64,000 bases of DNA from Pseudoalteromonas denitrificans DSM 6059. GTDB lineage: Bacteria; Pseudomonadota; Gammaproteobacteria; Enterobacterales; Alteromonadaceae. Below the pieces are notes generated by a model. It searched no databases. It had not been told where the DNA came from and was given only the letters and a program-made list of their open reading frames with translations. Below, in pieces: positions 1 through 9,343 of this stretch. The translations under genes and the position numbers were made by a program. Numbering within the stretch: the first letter of the stretch is position 1; the number at the start of each line of letters is the position of its first letter. Where the stretch lies: positions 11,868 to 75,867 of the forward strand of contig NZ_FOLO01000022.1 of the NCBI RefSeq assembly GCF_900112265.1. Direction: 5' to 3'.

Positions 1-2490
1 AAAAGATATATCTGAAGTCATGCTTTTAAACTTTGACCTTTGTGCTCCATCTGGTTTATCAACATAAAGATTGTAAAATGCATCTCCAAGATAACCTGAA
101 GGTTCAGTCCATTTTAACTGTATTATTTTACCCGCAACAACAGTATTTGGCATTGCACTAAATGAACTAACTTTACCTATGCTTGCCGTGACAGTTTTTG
201 ATATAGCAGGGCCACACTCACCACTGCTATTACACGCTTCAATATGAATTGTATGAACACCCGTCATATCAAAAACATGCGAATACTGCTCAACTGATAC
301 CAAACTCAAAAGCGCTAATTTAGCTGAACCGTCAGGTTTACTAACATAAAGGTTATACAGCGGTGTATTTATGAAGCCTTCAGGTTTTGACCATTTAATT
401 AAAGCAGACTCACCTGTTACTAATGCATCTTTACTAATAGTAAATAAACTTACTTTACTGATACCAATAGCCTTCACGGTAGTACTTTGTTCATCTCCAC
501 ATTGCCCTGTTGAATCACATGCTGCAACGAAAAATGTATGCACACCGTTCATATCAATCTTTCGATCAAAGGTTTCCGCTGTTATCATGCTTTGAAATTT
601 AGTTTTTGATGAACTATCAGGTTTATTTACTGAAAGATTATAATATGTTGTTCCTACAAAACCTTGAGGTGCCTCCCATTTTAGCTTAGTCACTTCTCCC
701 GTATTTATTTCAGAGGGAGTTCCAATGAAAGAGCTCACTTTGCCAGGTTTTACAGCAACGTTTAATGAGGTTTCGGCACCACAGACTCCTGAAACATCAC
801 ACGCCTGAACATAAAAAGAATGTATTCCTTGCAAATCAATTAAACGTGAGAAACTGCTACCCAAGATCATACTTTCAAATTTCGATTTTGCTGAGCCACC
901 AGGTTTCTTTACATAAAGGTTATAATATGGTGTACCCACAAAGCCTTGCGGGGCACTCCATATAAGTTGTGTGCTTTCACCCGACTTAATGTTATAAGAC
1001 GAAGCTGTAAATGAACTCACTTTATTTGGATTAACAGTTACAGATAATGATGCCTCAGCACCACATATACCTGAAGCATCACACGCCTGAACATAAAAAG
1101 CATGTGAACCTTGCAAATCAATTAAACGAGTAAAACTGGTAGCTGTCATGCTTTGAATCTTTGTTCTCGATGAACTATTAGGTTTCTCAACAAAAAGATT
1201 ATAATAGGGTGTGCCCACAAAGCCTTGTGGTGCCCCCCAAGTGAGTTGAGTACTTTCACCAGATGTTATTTTATAAGACGAAGCTGTAAATGAACTCACT
1301 TGATTTGGATTAACAGTTACAGATAATGATGTCTCAGCACCGCATATACCTGAAGCATTACACGCCTGCACATAAAAAACATGTATTCCTTGCAAATCAA
1401 TTAAACGGGAGAAGCTGTTACCTGTCATGCTTTGAATTTTTGTTCTCGATGAACTATTAGGTTTATCTACATAAAGATTATAATAAGGTGTACCAGTAAA
1501 ACCTGCAGGCATTGACCATTTTAATATTGTTGTATTACCACTATTTATTACACTAGATGAAGCAGTAAAAGAAGAAACACTTCCTATTCCCGTGACAGAA
1601 ATAGACTTGCTAGCACTGCAACCGGCGCCATTAGGATTACATGCAATTACTTGATACGTATTACTACCACTTTTTTCAACAACAGCATTGTATTGAGTAC
1701 TACTAATCGTTGCTTTTAAATTACCATTAATTAATATTTGATAAGTAATACCCGCGACAGCATCTCCGGGAGCTGACCAAGTTAAAACTATATTTTCATT
1801 TTGTTTTTGTGATGTCATTGAAGCGTTTAAGTTTTGCACCTGACTGGGAGCAGCATAATAATAAACTGAAGCAGAAGCAGACTGTCCACCACAGCCGCCA
1901 TCATTACAAGCTACAACCGTGTAATTCCTATATCCGGGAGTATTATTATTTACATATGCATATTGGTTAGAACCACTATATATTTGCGCACCATTTTGAT
2001 AGAAACGATAATAATTTGCATTGGCGACTCCTCCCCAACTCACTATTAAATTTTGATTGATAGGCTGCTGACTTTTTTGTGGTATTGGTGTACTGGCAGT
2101 TCCTGGTGCAACAACACGCTCACTCACCATCACACTTATTGATGATTCTGAGCTACACTCACCAGATGCATTACAAGCCTGTACATAAAATGTTTGGCTC
2201 CCTGTTATATTTATTGTGCGTGTAAATGATTGCGATGTTGTATTACTTAACTTTACAAATTTAGAACCATTTGATTTTTGAATCGAAAAATTATAATAAA
2301 TAGTACCACTTGCACCAGAAGGTCGCCCCCAACTCAAAACGGTACTCCCGCCACTATAAATGTTATAAGAGGATGCAGTAAAATAACTCACCCCATTTGG
2401 AGCTGCAGCTAATACTGAAGTACTAACAAACGTGATTGCAATTAATATATAAGGTAAATATATTCTGTGTAAATGTAAGAGCGGGGTCAT
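1..2490 (-). CDS. Secreted protein of tandem FN3/Ig-like modules (C-terminus outside window)
   Basis: The frame opens at an ATG at 2490, with AAAGGA 9 nt upstream, and stays open to the left edge, so about 830 N-terminal residues are visible and the C-terminus is missing. A signal peptide (hydrophobic residues about 8-23, likely cut near VLAA) is followed by about nine modules of 93-95 residues. Most modules open with a VSSFTAS-like strand, carry a YYNLYV core and end in YVQACNASGxC, a Cys pair spaced by four to six residues that could form a small disulfide. This is the layout of fibronectin-III/Ig-like repeats in exported adhesins; similar modules also precede RHS/YD repeats in large exoproteins of marine bacteria, so the missing part could be such a region. 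No catalytic domain is visible. The modules between about 730 and 1480 are very alike at DNA level. The module family is inferred from pattern, not from a search. Confidence 0.8.
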   Translation of the reverse strand, partial: MTPLLHLHRIYLPYILIAITFVSTSVLAAAPNGVSYFTASSYNIYSGGSTVLSWGRPSGASGTIYYNFSIQKSNGSKFVKLSNTTSQSFTRTINITGSQTFYVQACNASGECSSESSISVMVSERVVAPGTASTPIPQKSQQPINQNLIVSWGGVANANYYRFYQNGAQIYSGSNQYAYVNNNTPGYRNYTVVACNDGGCGGQSASASVYYYAAPSQVQNLNASMTSQKQNENIVLTWSAPGDAVAGITYQILINGNLKATISSTQYNAVVEKSGSNTYQVIACNPNGAGCSASKSISVTGIGSVSSFTASSSVINSGNTTILKWSMPAGFTGTPYYNLYVDKPNSSSRTKIQSMTGNSFSRLIDLQGIHVFYVQACNASGICGAETSLSVTVNPNQVSSFTASSYKITSGESTQLTWGAPQGFVGTPYYNLFVEKPNSSSRTKIQSMTATSFTRLIDLQGSHAFYVQACDASGICGAEASLSVTVNPNKVSSFTASSYNIKSGESTQLIWSAPQGFVGTPYYNLYVKKPGGSAKSKFESMILGSSFSRLIDLQGIHSFYVQACDVSGVCGAETSLNVAVKPGKVSSFIGTPSEINTGEVTKLKWEAPQGFVGTTYYNLSVNKPDSSSKTKFQSMITAETFDRKIDMNGVHTFFVAACDSTGQCGDEQSTTVKAIGISKVSLFTISKDALVTGESALIKWSKPEGFINTPLYNLYVSKPDGSAKLALLSLVSVEQYSHVFDMTGVHTIHIEACNSSGECGPAISKTVTASIGKVSSFSAMPNTVVAGKIIQLKWTEPSGYLGDAFYNLYVDKPDGAQRSKFKSMTSDISF

Positions 2491-2517
2491 TAAATAAAAT
2501 CCTTTAGAAATGACTTT

Positions 2518-2546
2518 TTATTATTTTATAAAAATGAATAAATCAA
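2518..2546 (-). promoter_or_regulatory. Candidate sigma-70 promoter of the FN3-repeat gene
   Basis: On the minus strand TTGATT (2546-2541) and TAATAA (2523-2518) are separated by 17 nt and would start transcription about 20 nt before the ATG at 2490. The heptamer repeat array ends only 2 nt upstream of the -35 hexamer. The assignment is by pattern only. Confidence 0.4.
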
Positions 2547-2548
2547 AA

Positions 2549-2617
2549 GTATTAGGTATTAGGTATTAGGTATTAGGTATTAGGTATTAGGTATTAGGTA
2601 TTAGGTATTAGGTATTA
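2549..2617. repeat. 7-bp tandem repeat, (ATTAGGT) about 9.9 copies
   Basis: Nine perfect copies of ATTAGGT (2551-2613) are flanked by partial copies. The array is uninterrupted and identical between units, as expected of a length-variable microsatellite. It sits immediately upstream of the likely -35 box of the minus-strand FN3-repeat gene, where a change in copy number would alter promoter-proximal spacing in 7-bp steps. Confidence 0.95.
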
Positions 2618-3089
2618 AAATGCTAATTCTAATACGATAAATTGATATCGAACTAAATCATCACAAAACAGTCACTCTAAAGGGTAATTATTACAAGGCC
2701 GCAGATTATACTTGTTTTTTGTACCTATACAATAGAAATCAAGACTTAATAAAAAATCACTATATACAAACCAAGAAAATTAATACTAGAAAATAGATGT
2801 AAATATATAGCCTTAACTCTAAACACAGTGATTGGGTGCTATAGCAATTCTTTTACTTAGTGTAATTTTGAGTCTTTCGTGGGCAACTTTATGAGTGATT
2901 AATCTAAGTTGATAGTGTTATAAATTTTGATCTCAAGAAATTTTACAAATAGCTTTGACATCATTGCATTTGAACCAAATAGGATAGTCACAGTTGAAAC
3001 CACTAAATGTGACTTCAACAATGAATTATAATTTAAAGGATTCAGCAAATAAATTTAAAAGATATGTTTACTTAACCAAAACTCGAATT
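2618..3089. other. Intergenic stretch without recognised gene
   Basis: About 470 A+T-rich bases lie between the start of the FN3-repeat gene and the end of the M28 peptidase gene. I saw no ORF with a plausible start, no RNA gene and no strong hairpin terminator after the peptidase stop. Confidence 0.5.
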
Positions 3090-4721
3090 TTAACGTTTGA
3101 ATTCTGAAGTTTTACTCCATTGTGGCCAAATATTTTCTTTAGATAACTTATGACCAATCTCAAAAAATGCTTGCATATCTTCAACAGCACCGGAGAGATC
3201 CCATTGTTCATTATATTCATCACACAGGTTGTGATAACATTTTCCCAAACTTGATTTTAACTGCTCACGCAATGCCTTAGTCGCTTCATCTACAGGAACT
3301 TTTCCGCTTTTAGCGTAAAGCGCTGGAATACCGATATTGGCAAATGCAAAATGATCTGAACGATAATAAATGCCTGCAGCAGGGCGAGGATCACCAGAAA
3401 TAATACGCCCTTGTTTTTTTGCAGCAACGGTTAGGTAATCATCAAGTTGAGATTGCCCTAACCCATATACTGAAACATCTTTGCTACGACCATCAACATT
3501 TAATGCATCCATATTAATATTGGCAACGGTTTTTGCTGCAGGAATAATCGGATTAGCAGCATAAAACTTAGACCCTAATAGCCCTTGCTCTTCTGCTGTG
3601 ACAGCCATAATTGTAATTGAACGTTCCGGGGCTACAGGTAATTTAGCAAACGCTTCAGCAACTTCGATAAGCGCCGCTGTGCCAGATGCGTTATCTACAG
3701 CACCATTATAAATTTGGTCACCTGTTAAGCTTGTATCTTTACCCAAGTGATCCCAATGTGCAGTATAAAGAATATGCTCATCGGGCTGAGTGCTGCCAGG
3801 TAAAGTTGCGATGAAATTGTAGGAGACCGACTCTTTTACTGTATTTTTCACACTAATCGATGCTTTTAAATCGCCCATATCAAGATTATAACTGCCCTTT
3901 GCAGCTAATTCTTTCGCTTGATCAAAATTTAGGCCCGCATTGGTAAATAACTCTTTTGCAACATCGCTATTTATCCAACCTTCGACAGCAACACGGCCTT
4001 TATTTAAATCATCACGCACAAAACCAAACTGAGGACCTGTCCATGAATGCTCAACCACAGACCAATTGTATGATGCAGGCGCAGTTTCATGAATAATAAT
4101 TGCCCCTTCAGCACCCTGGCGACTCGCTTCTTCATATTTGTAAGTCCAACGACCGTAATAAGTCATTGCATTGCCATTAAATATCGCAGGGTCTTGAGTC
4201 GCAAAACCAGGATCATTAACTAAAATAACAACTGTTTTACCTTTTACATCTAAGTTTTTGTAATCGTTCCAATCGTATTCTGGTGCATTAATGCCATAAC
4301 CCACAAAAACCAAGTCAGAATTTTTTAATTCTGAAAACTCAGTAATTCGGCTAGAGCCCATCACCATATCATGACCATATTGATAGTCTTTACCACCAAT
4401 TGATAATGTCATATCAGGCGATGCCTCAATTGACACCATAGGAACGGCTTGTAAAAAACTATCACCATTTCCAGGCTTAAAACCAACAGCGGTTAATTGC
4501 TTGGTTAAATAGTCAAGCGTAAGCTCCTCTCCCTTACTTGATGGTGCTCTCCCTTCAAATTCATCTGATGCAAGCACTTTTATATGCTCAATTAACTGCA
4601 CTTTATTTATGCTATTGTAGCTGGCAGTTATATCTACCGCCGTATTTGTTTTTTCAGAATTCGAACCACAGCCACTTAATAAAACTGAGGTTAGCAAAGT
4701 TAAACCGATTACTTTTTTCAT
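3090..4721 (-). CDS. M28-family zinc aminopeptidase, lipoprotein
   Basis: This is a 543-residue exported peptidase expected to remove N-terminal residues from peptides at the cell envelope. Residues 1-18 form a lipoprotein signal with lipobox LLSGC (Cys18). Residues about 130-290 contain a protease-associated insert (with FVGYGI and later HETAPAS), and the catalytic M28 domain follows. The two-zinc ligand set is readable: His322 and Asp324 in AHWDHLG, Asp343 in GAVDNASG, Glu377/378 in TAEEQGLLGS, Asp405 in NMDALN and His457 in YYRSDHFAF. Length and domain order match the bacterial M28 aminopeptidases with a PA domain. The gene appears monocistronic, with long non-coding stretches on both sides. 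The catalytic set is complete, so the enzyme is probably active; its substrate cannot be told from sequence. Confidence 0.93.
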   Translation of the reverse strand: MKKVIGLTLLTSVLLSGCGSNSEKTNTAVDITASYNSINKVQLIEHIKVLASDEFEGRAPSSKGEELTLDYLTKQLTAVGFKPGNGDSFLQAVPMVSIEASPDMTLSIGGKDYQYGHDMVMGSSRITEFSELKNSDLVFVGYGINAPEYDWNDYKNLDVKGKTVVILVNDPGFATQDPAIFNGNAMTYYGRWTYKYEEASRQGAEGAIIIHETAPASYNWSVVEHSWTGPQFGFVRDDLNKGRVAVEGWINSDVAKELFTNAGLNFDQAKELAAKGSYNLDMGDLKASISVKNTVKESVSYNFIATLPGSTQPDEHILYTAHWDHLGKDTSLTGDQIYNGAVDNASGTAALIEVAEAFAKLPVAPERSITIMAVTAEEQGLLGSKFYAANPIIPAAKTVANINMDALNVDGRSKDVSVYGLGQSQLDDYLTVAAKKQGRIISGDPRPAAGIYYRSDHFAFANIGIPALYAKSGKVPVDEATKALREQLKSSLGKCYHNLCDEYNEQWDLSGAVEDMQAFFEIGHKLSKENIWPQWSKTSEFKR

Positions 4722-5163
4722 TTTTTTATTCTTTGATTGAGAATGACGCCATGATTATATTGAGTTTAAATCCAATAAGATATCTGATTTTATGTACTGG
4801 CTAATTTCAAGTTGTAGTTATGTACTTTTAAAGATAAAAAACACTCACTGAATAGTTCCATTTTGCTTTGTATTATTTTTATACTTTCAGCCACAAGTAA
4901 GTCAATTATTGAACTTAATTTAACAGGACGCTTGTAGCGATTAATCGATTTTTCTAATGCAAGGTTTTTCAGGCTTTGCTGAGTTTGTATTAACGAAGCT
5001 TTCAGCTTTTTTCACAACGACAGTTTGCACTACGACTTACAAGCCCGCAGCTTTGTGACGTAAACTCAACTATTGTTGTTCTCGTAGTAAATATCAAATG
5101 CATTGAATCATTTCAATGCATATAAACTTAGACATTTCTACAAATGAAGGTGTGACAAAACAT
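4722..5163. other. Intergenic stretch; terminator near its left-gene end
   Basis: About 440 bases separate the M28 peptidase start from the end of the TPR gene. Apart from the hairpin at 5098-5121, no gene or repeat was recognised on either strand. Confidence 0.5.
5098..5121 (-). terminator. Hairpin after the TPR gene
   Basis: A perfect 10-bp stem, ATGCATTGAA/TTCAATGCAT, with a TCAT loop lies about 40 nt downstream of the minus-strand stop codon of the TPR gene. The following minus-strand bases are only moderately T-rich, so termination is likely but not certain. Confidence 0.55.
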
Positions 5164-6162
5164 TTAACTTAATTTTTTAATCCGCTTTTCCCCTTTGCTT
5201 TTTAAATCACTATTTTTTGTTTGTTTAACAATCTCTTTATACAATGCAATTGCAGCCTTCTTATCACCTTTAGCTTCAAAAATATTAGCCAAGCGATATT
5301 TAGCCCAATCTTTTTCTATCATAGATGATGTTACCTCTGTTCCTTCAATATATTGCTTTAATGCTTTTTCACCTTCATCAAAATGACCTTCACTTATGAC
5401 ACTTATTCGTCCTATTTGATATAAAGCGTTAAACTTAGACTCATATTGTCTGGTTGTTGATGTAGTCATATCCGCAGCTTTATGCAAATCTTTTAGAGCC
5501 TTTACATAATCTTTTTGTTGTTGAAAATACATACCTCTTCGATAAAACAATTCAGGTTCATTTGAGAATAGTTTAAGCGCATTATTAAAAACATTTTCCA
5601 ATTTTTCATGGTCTTCTAATTTAGCATACACTTGTATAAGTGCTGACGCCCCAGACAATACATCAAGCTTTTTAATTGCAAAAGCCTGCTTTAAGGCTTC
5701 ATCAATATCTCCTCCCATTAAGCTTGGCGCCATTAAATGAAACCCCATTAAACGACGACGATAGTCAACTTTTTCAGGTGAAATTTCAACTGCAGCACGA
5801 AAGGCCTCATGCATTTTATTGACATAACCCATTTTGCTAAAAATACTTGACTCTTTGGCTTGTAAGCCCATGATCATACCGTAAAAATATTGCACTTCAT
5901 CACTTTTAGGGTTCATCTTTTCGGCTATTTCTATATATTTTTCAGCTTCATCAAGTTGATTATTTTTTACTGCTATTTGCGCTAAATATAAATATTTTTT
6001 AAAACTATCATCCGCTTCTTTAAGCAGCATGACTTTAGCAAATTCAAAGTTGTTATTTTCAAAAGCAGTAATGCCTTCGCCAATACTCGCATGTATGGGT
6101 AAGTTTAAAGTACCTGAAATGAATGTGATTAATACAAGTTTTTTTAGGTTGAATATCTTCAT
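5164..6162 (-). CDS. Periplasmic TPR-repeat protein
   Basis: The 332-residue product begins with a signal peptide (hydrophobic residues about 9-25, likely cut after IHA). The rest is helical with several tetratricopeptide-like helix pairs, for example around residues 50-95 (YLAQIAVKNNQLDEAEKYI), 200-235 (FYRRGMYFQQQKDYVKALK) and 290-320 (YRLANIFEAKGDKKAAIALY). TPR proteins of this kind serve as protein-interaction scaffolds; no enzymatic motif is present. Its ATG overlaps the stop of the upstream membrane-protein gene by 4 nt (ATGA), so the two are translationally coupled and probably act together. The function is unknown. Confidence 0.8.
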   Translation of the reverse strand: MKIFNLKKLVLITFISGTLNLPIHASIGEGITAFENNNFEFAKVMLLKEADDSFKKYLYLAQIAVKNNQLDEAEKYIEIAEKMNPKSDEVQYFYGMIMGLQAKESSIFSKMGYVNKMHEAFRAAVEISPEKVDYRRRLMGFHLMAPSLMGGDIDEALKQAFAIKKLDVLSGASALIQVYAKLEDHEKLENVFNNALKLFSNEPELFYRRGMYFQQQKDYVKALKDLHKAADMTTSTTRQYESKFNALYQIGRISVISEGHFDEGEKALKQYIEGTEVTSSMIEKDWAKYRLANIFEAKGDKKAAIALYKEIVKQTKNSDLKSKGEKRIKKLS

Positions 6163-6842
6163 ACAGCTCTCTTTTTCATCGTAGGATAAAAGTTGGTGAA
6201 TTTAATACGTAATAGCCAGAATCCCGAAAATAAGATAACTAACACAACAGGGATGGCTAAAAATTCAATTTTTCTAAGTGACTCAGGAAATAACTTAGCT
6301 TGCCCTAAAAAGAAAGCGGCTGTTGCCATAAACATTGGAAAACACATACGCCAAACATGCCTAACAATACGTTGAGATCCACGGGTGCCGCCTTGATAAA
6401 TCATTTTAAAATCGAGAATCGCAGCGAATGCTGCAATACTGGCAAAAAAATAAAAGACGCCGAGTCCAAAACCGCTTAATTTCCCCGTTTCACTCATAGC
6501 AGCCTGCCAGCCATATTTAACCAACATGACTGTTATAAAAACAACTCCAATAAATGAGATATATTCAAAATAACCAATTGTATTCGCTTTACGTTTAATG
6601 GCCATCCAAGAAGTTGAAATTAAATAACAAATAAAAATACCATTGATCAGTGACAACATGATGCCTCTGCTATATGCCACATAAACTGATGTAACTCCTA
6701 ACATCAGCATCGCGATTAAAAATGTATTTCCGGCAGTTTTGTGAATTTTAATATTATTAGGGAAAATAAGAACTGAAAAACCCGCTAAAATTGCGAGTGC
6801 TCCTGCAATAAAGTGAATAAGTACAAGTGGAGGTAATGTCAT
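6159..6842 (-). CDS. DUF2306-like integral membrane protein
   Basis: The 227-residue protein has about six or seven hydrophobic helices (for example residues 8-28, 39-58, 62-80, 96-113, 122-142, 170-186, 197-213) and no signal peptide. The N-terminal HFIAGALAILAGF stretch and the conserved HKTAGNTF and HVWRMC motifs resemble the DUF2306 family of predicted membrane proteins, whose function is not established. It is the first gene of a two-gene operon with the TPR protein. The family call is from memory of the pattern. Confidence 0.6.
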   Translation of the reverse strand: MTLPPLVLIHFIAGALAILAGFSVLIFPNNIKIHKTAGNTFLIAMLMLGVTSVYVAYSRGIMLSLINGIFICYLISTSWMAIKRKANTIGYFEYISFIGVVFITVMLVKYGWQAAMSETGKLSGFGLGVFYFFASIAAFAAILDFKMIYQGGTRGSQRIVRHVWRMCFPMFMATAAFFLGQAKLFPESLRKIEFLAIPVVLVILFSGFWLLRIKFTNFYPTMKKRAV

Positions 6843-7033
6843 TTCAAGCTCGCTAAAGTTTAATTGTTAATATAGAACGTTAGATTGCAGGTAACACGCC
6901 ACATTGTTAAGGCATTGTTATAAAAGAAGTAACTTAGAATTATGTAAACTAAATTCAGTTTCATCCCAAAGATGGGAATGAAAAAACATATAAAGTCCGA
7001 ATAATGGGAAACTGGATGAATTGAATGAAATAA

Positions 7034-7064
7034 AATGGCTTTCCTAAATCAATTGAAAGCCATT
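7034..7064 (-). terminator. Intrinsic terminator of the YciI-like gene
   Basis: The inverted repeat AATGGCTTTC/GAAAGCCATT (10-bp arms, 11-nt loop) lies a few bases past the minus-strand stop. It is followed on that strand by TTTATTTC, a usable U-rich tail. Confidence 0.7.
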
Positions 7065-7071
7065 AATTTAG

Positions 7072-7365
7072 TCATATATAGGTTTTAAATATATCTAACC
7101 CTTGCTTGGTCATCGTTGGCATAAATTCTGTGATGTCATAATTTGCGATATCTGCAATATAAAAAGGATCTTCTTTTATAATTAAATCAAGTTCACTGCG
7201 GTCAGTGGCATTAACTAAAATAATCCCACCATCACGAGGAATTTTACGACCTGAGACTAAGAACTTGCCTAAGTTATAATATTTTTCCAAATATATTATA
7301 TGCTCATTTATATAGTTATCGACTTGTGATAACTGAGTTTTATAGGTTAAAGATACTATAAACAT
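7072..7365 (-). CDS. YciI-like protein
   Basis: The 97-residue protein fits the YCII family (ferredoxin-like alpha/beta fold, often stand-alone). The N-terminal strand MFIVSLTYK, the helix containing HIIYLEKYYNLGKFLVSG, the GGIILVNATDRSEL segment and the DPFYIADIANYDITEF tail follow the usual order. GGAG 6 nt before the ATG supports the start. YciI proteins are suspected small enzymes or stress proteins; no substrate can be assigned here. It is monocistronic, with its own terminator, and divergent from the caspase-like gene. Confidence 0.8.
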   Translation of the reverse strand: MFIVSLTYKTQLSQVDNYINEHIIYLEKYYNLGKFLVSGRKIPRDGGIILVNATDRSELDLIIKEDPFYIADIANYDITEFMPTMTKQGLDIFKTYI

Positions 7366-7539
7366 TCAAGTCTCCATTTAAATTTATATTTCACTGTTAT
7401 GAATAAATAATTACCTAAAATTAATACATTAAAGATATTTTCCTTATTTCCTCCACATTTGTTCCTTAAACATTACATATACTAATGAAATATTGTTCCA
7501 AAATCATGATTTCTATCATTTAAATAAAAAGGATTTAAT

Positions 7540-8520
7540 ATGCCAAAGTCTATAGTGATTTTAAATTTACTCGCCGATAAATCAGATGGCGCTTTTGACA
7601 AGCTTGAACAAGGCTTAATAGAAATGAACCGATCATCTGGCACACAGGTTGAAGTGATTGATGCTGCAGAGTATGTATTCAATTTCAAAAAAGGTAATAT
7701 TTTCCATTCCGATAAGAAAAAAGTAAAAACCTATTTAGAAGAAATGTCTGATGTTCGCATGAAGCTATTTAACGCAAAAAAAATTGTAATTTCTGCTCAT
7801 GGCACCGAAAAAGACAGCGACCATTGTTTTAATAAAGTAACTAAAGGCGATGTGATTTTTTCACATACTCAATTAGTTAAATTTTTAAAATGCTTCTTGC
7901 TTTCAGGTGGCAATTTTAATATAGATTTAATGATTTGTTATGCAGCAAGAACCGCGAACTACGCAGGTCCTCAACTTAAAGATGTGCGAAAACACGACAT
8001 CATTACCAGCTTTGCTTATAAGGTATTTAAAGGACTTAAAAACTCAGCTCCCTACAAAGTGAGCATTGTGGGTCGCGTAGGTGCTTGTGGTTATGTTAGT
8101 GGACAAAAACCAGCAAAAAAAGGCCGCACAGTCCCAGATTTATTTATAGGTGTTGAAAGTGAAACCACCACATCACAAAGACGATTATTACCCACTTTAA
8201 AAGATGGGTATTTAGTAGAAAAAGAAAAAATAGAAGCAACATTAGGCAAAGTTGCTATGAATGAAATGTATTCTAAATTTCACCCAAGTTATAGCATGAC
8301 GGAACAGTCTTTACAGGTTATAAGAGCTGATACAATGCCTGAAATACAATATAAAAGTTATTTGCTTAAAAAAGCCAGTTGGAATGATTTACGCCATACT
8401 TTGCAAACCACAACCAAAGAAAAAGATTTATACGGTACCTTAGTATACTTTGATTGTCCGCCAGGTATTATGGTAATGGATATGAGCAATAATAGAGAGC
8501 TTTATCATGGAGCAATTTAG
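7540..8520 (+). CDS. Uncharacterised protein with a clan-CD (caspase-like) His/Cys pair
   Basis: The 326-residue soluble protein has no signal peptide and belongs to no family I recognise with certainty. Residues 4-11 (SIVILNLL) and the later strand/loop pairs suggest an alpha/beta Rossmann-like sandwich. Two elements match the clan-CD cysteine-peptidase rule that the catalytic His and Cys each follow a hydrophobic strand: KIVISAHG (His87-Gly88) and NIDLMICYAAR (Cys133). This spacing is seen in C11/C80/caspase-type proteins. A glycine-rich GRVGACGYVSG segment follows at residues 178-188. AAAGGA 8 nt before the ATG supports the start. It has its own terminator and no partner gene, so it is not an obvious toxin-antitoxin pair. 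The peptidase idea is an inference; a non-catalytic protein is possible. Confidence 0.6.
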   Translation: MPKSIVILNLLADKSDGAFDKLEQGLIEMNRSSGTQVEVIDAAEYVFNFKKGNIFHSDKKKVKTYLEEMSDVRMKLFNAKKIVISAHGTEKDSDHCFNKVTKGDVIFSHTQLVKFLKCFLLSGGNFNIDLMICYAARTANYAGPQLKDVRKHDIITSFAYKVFKGLKNSAPYKVSIVGRVGACGYVSGQKPAKKGRTVPDLFIGVESETTTSQRRLLPTLKDGYLVEKEKIEATLGKVAMNEMYSKFHPSYSMTEQSLQVIRADTMPEIQYKSYLLKKASWNDLRHTLQTTTKEKDLYGTLVYFDCPPGIMVMDMSNNRELYHGAI

Positions 8521-8665
8521 CTGGCACAGTCTTAATTTTAGTCAATAAGAGAATGAGTTAAAAACATTAAATGATAATCAAAATTCACTTTTATATGACA
8601 TCAATTATGAGTCCTGATTGACTGAGCCATTCCCCTAAATTTGAGTTTTTTTACTTCATAACCTT

Positions 8666-8690
8666 AAAACCGCGTATAGCGGTTTTTATA
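8666..8690. terminator. Bidirectional intrinsic terminator
   Basis: A perfect 8-bp stem, AAAACCGC/GCGGTTTT, with loop GTATA sits between two convergent genes. T-runs occur at both sides, so it can end the plus-strand caspase-like gene and the minus-strand methyltransferase gene. Confidence 0.85.
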
Positions 8691-8704
8691 TATAGAAGTT
8701 ACAG

Positions 8705-9298
8705 CTAATTTTTAACCGCATTTTCACCGACAGCCATTAAAACGGGCATACTGCCTTTTTCACTTTGCATTATAAAAGGGCTAGATAATTCTTTTATATT
8801 GAAATCAATAGCTTCAAACGCATTTTTGACTCTGAGTTCAGTTAACCCTGTCGTTGCATTGTCTTCTTCTGAAAGCCAATCCCATTGAACAAATAAACCA
8901 TCATTTTTTAATAGTGATTTTAATAACCCTAAAGTGACTTCATACTCTGGTACAAAACCACACACTGATGAAGCTACAATAATATCAAATTGATTATTTA
9001 ATGCTGGGTATTGTAGGATTAAGTTTTCAGATAAATAATCTGAGATGGTAGCAACATTTTTTAGTTTTTTTTGTGCTAATTTTTTAATCATTTCAGATGA
9101 AGGGTCAATAGCAGTAATATTATCTGCTATTGGACTCATTAACTGAGTAAGCGCTCCCGTGCCACATCCGAAATCAAGAATTGTTTTTTCTTTTATATCA
9201 ACAATCCGATTAAGCTGTGTAAAGACTTTGTTAGCATATAAGGAAACTGAAGGATCAATATCCCAATTTTGTGCGTATTCATCCCATTCATTTTTCAC
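8705..9298 (-). CDS. Class I SAM-dependent methyltransferase
   Basis: The 197-residue protein carries the S-adenosylmethionine binding motif I ILDFGCGTGALT (residues about 39-50), the acidic end of strand 2 (ITAIDPSSEM) and motif IV-like FDIIVASSV. N-terminal WDEYAQNWD is typical of small-molecule methyltransferases. The substrate is unknown. It is the last gene of a possible three-gene minus-strand unit with the GFA and GNAT genes (gaps of 45 and 49 nt) and ends at a shared terminator. Confidence 0.85.
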   Translation of the reverse strand: MKNEWDEYAQNWDIDPSVSLYANKVFTQLNRIVDIKEKTILDFGCGTGALTQLMSPIADNITAIDPSSEMIKKLAQKKLKNVATISDYLSENLILQYPALNNQFDIIVASSVCGFVPEYEVTLGLLKSLLKNDGLFVQWDWLSEEDNATTGLTELRVKNAFEAIDFNIKELSSPFIMQSEKGSMPVLMAVGENAVKN

Positions 9299-9343
9299 AT
9301 GATTCTCCTTTGGACTTTAATATTGATTGAGTAGATAAAGTAT

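Noticed and set aside
2549..2617. Tandem repeat considered as a CRISPR array
   Set aside because: The unit is 7 bp with no spacers; it is a microsatellite.
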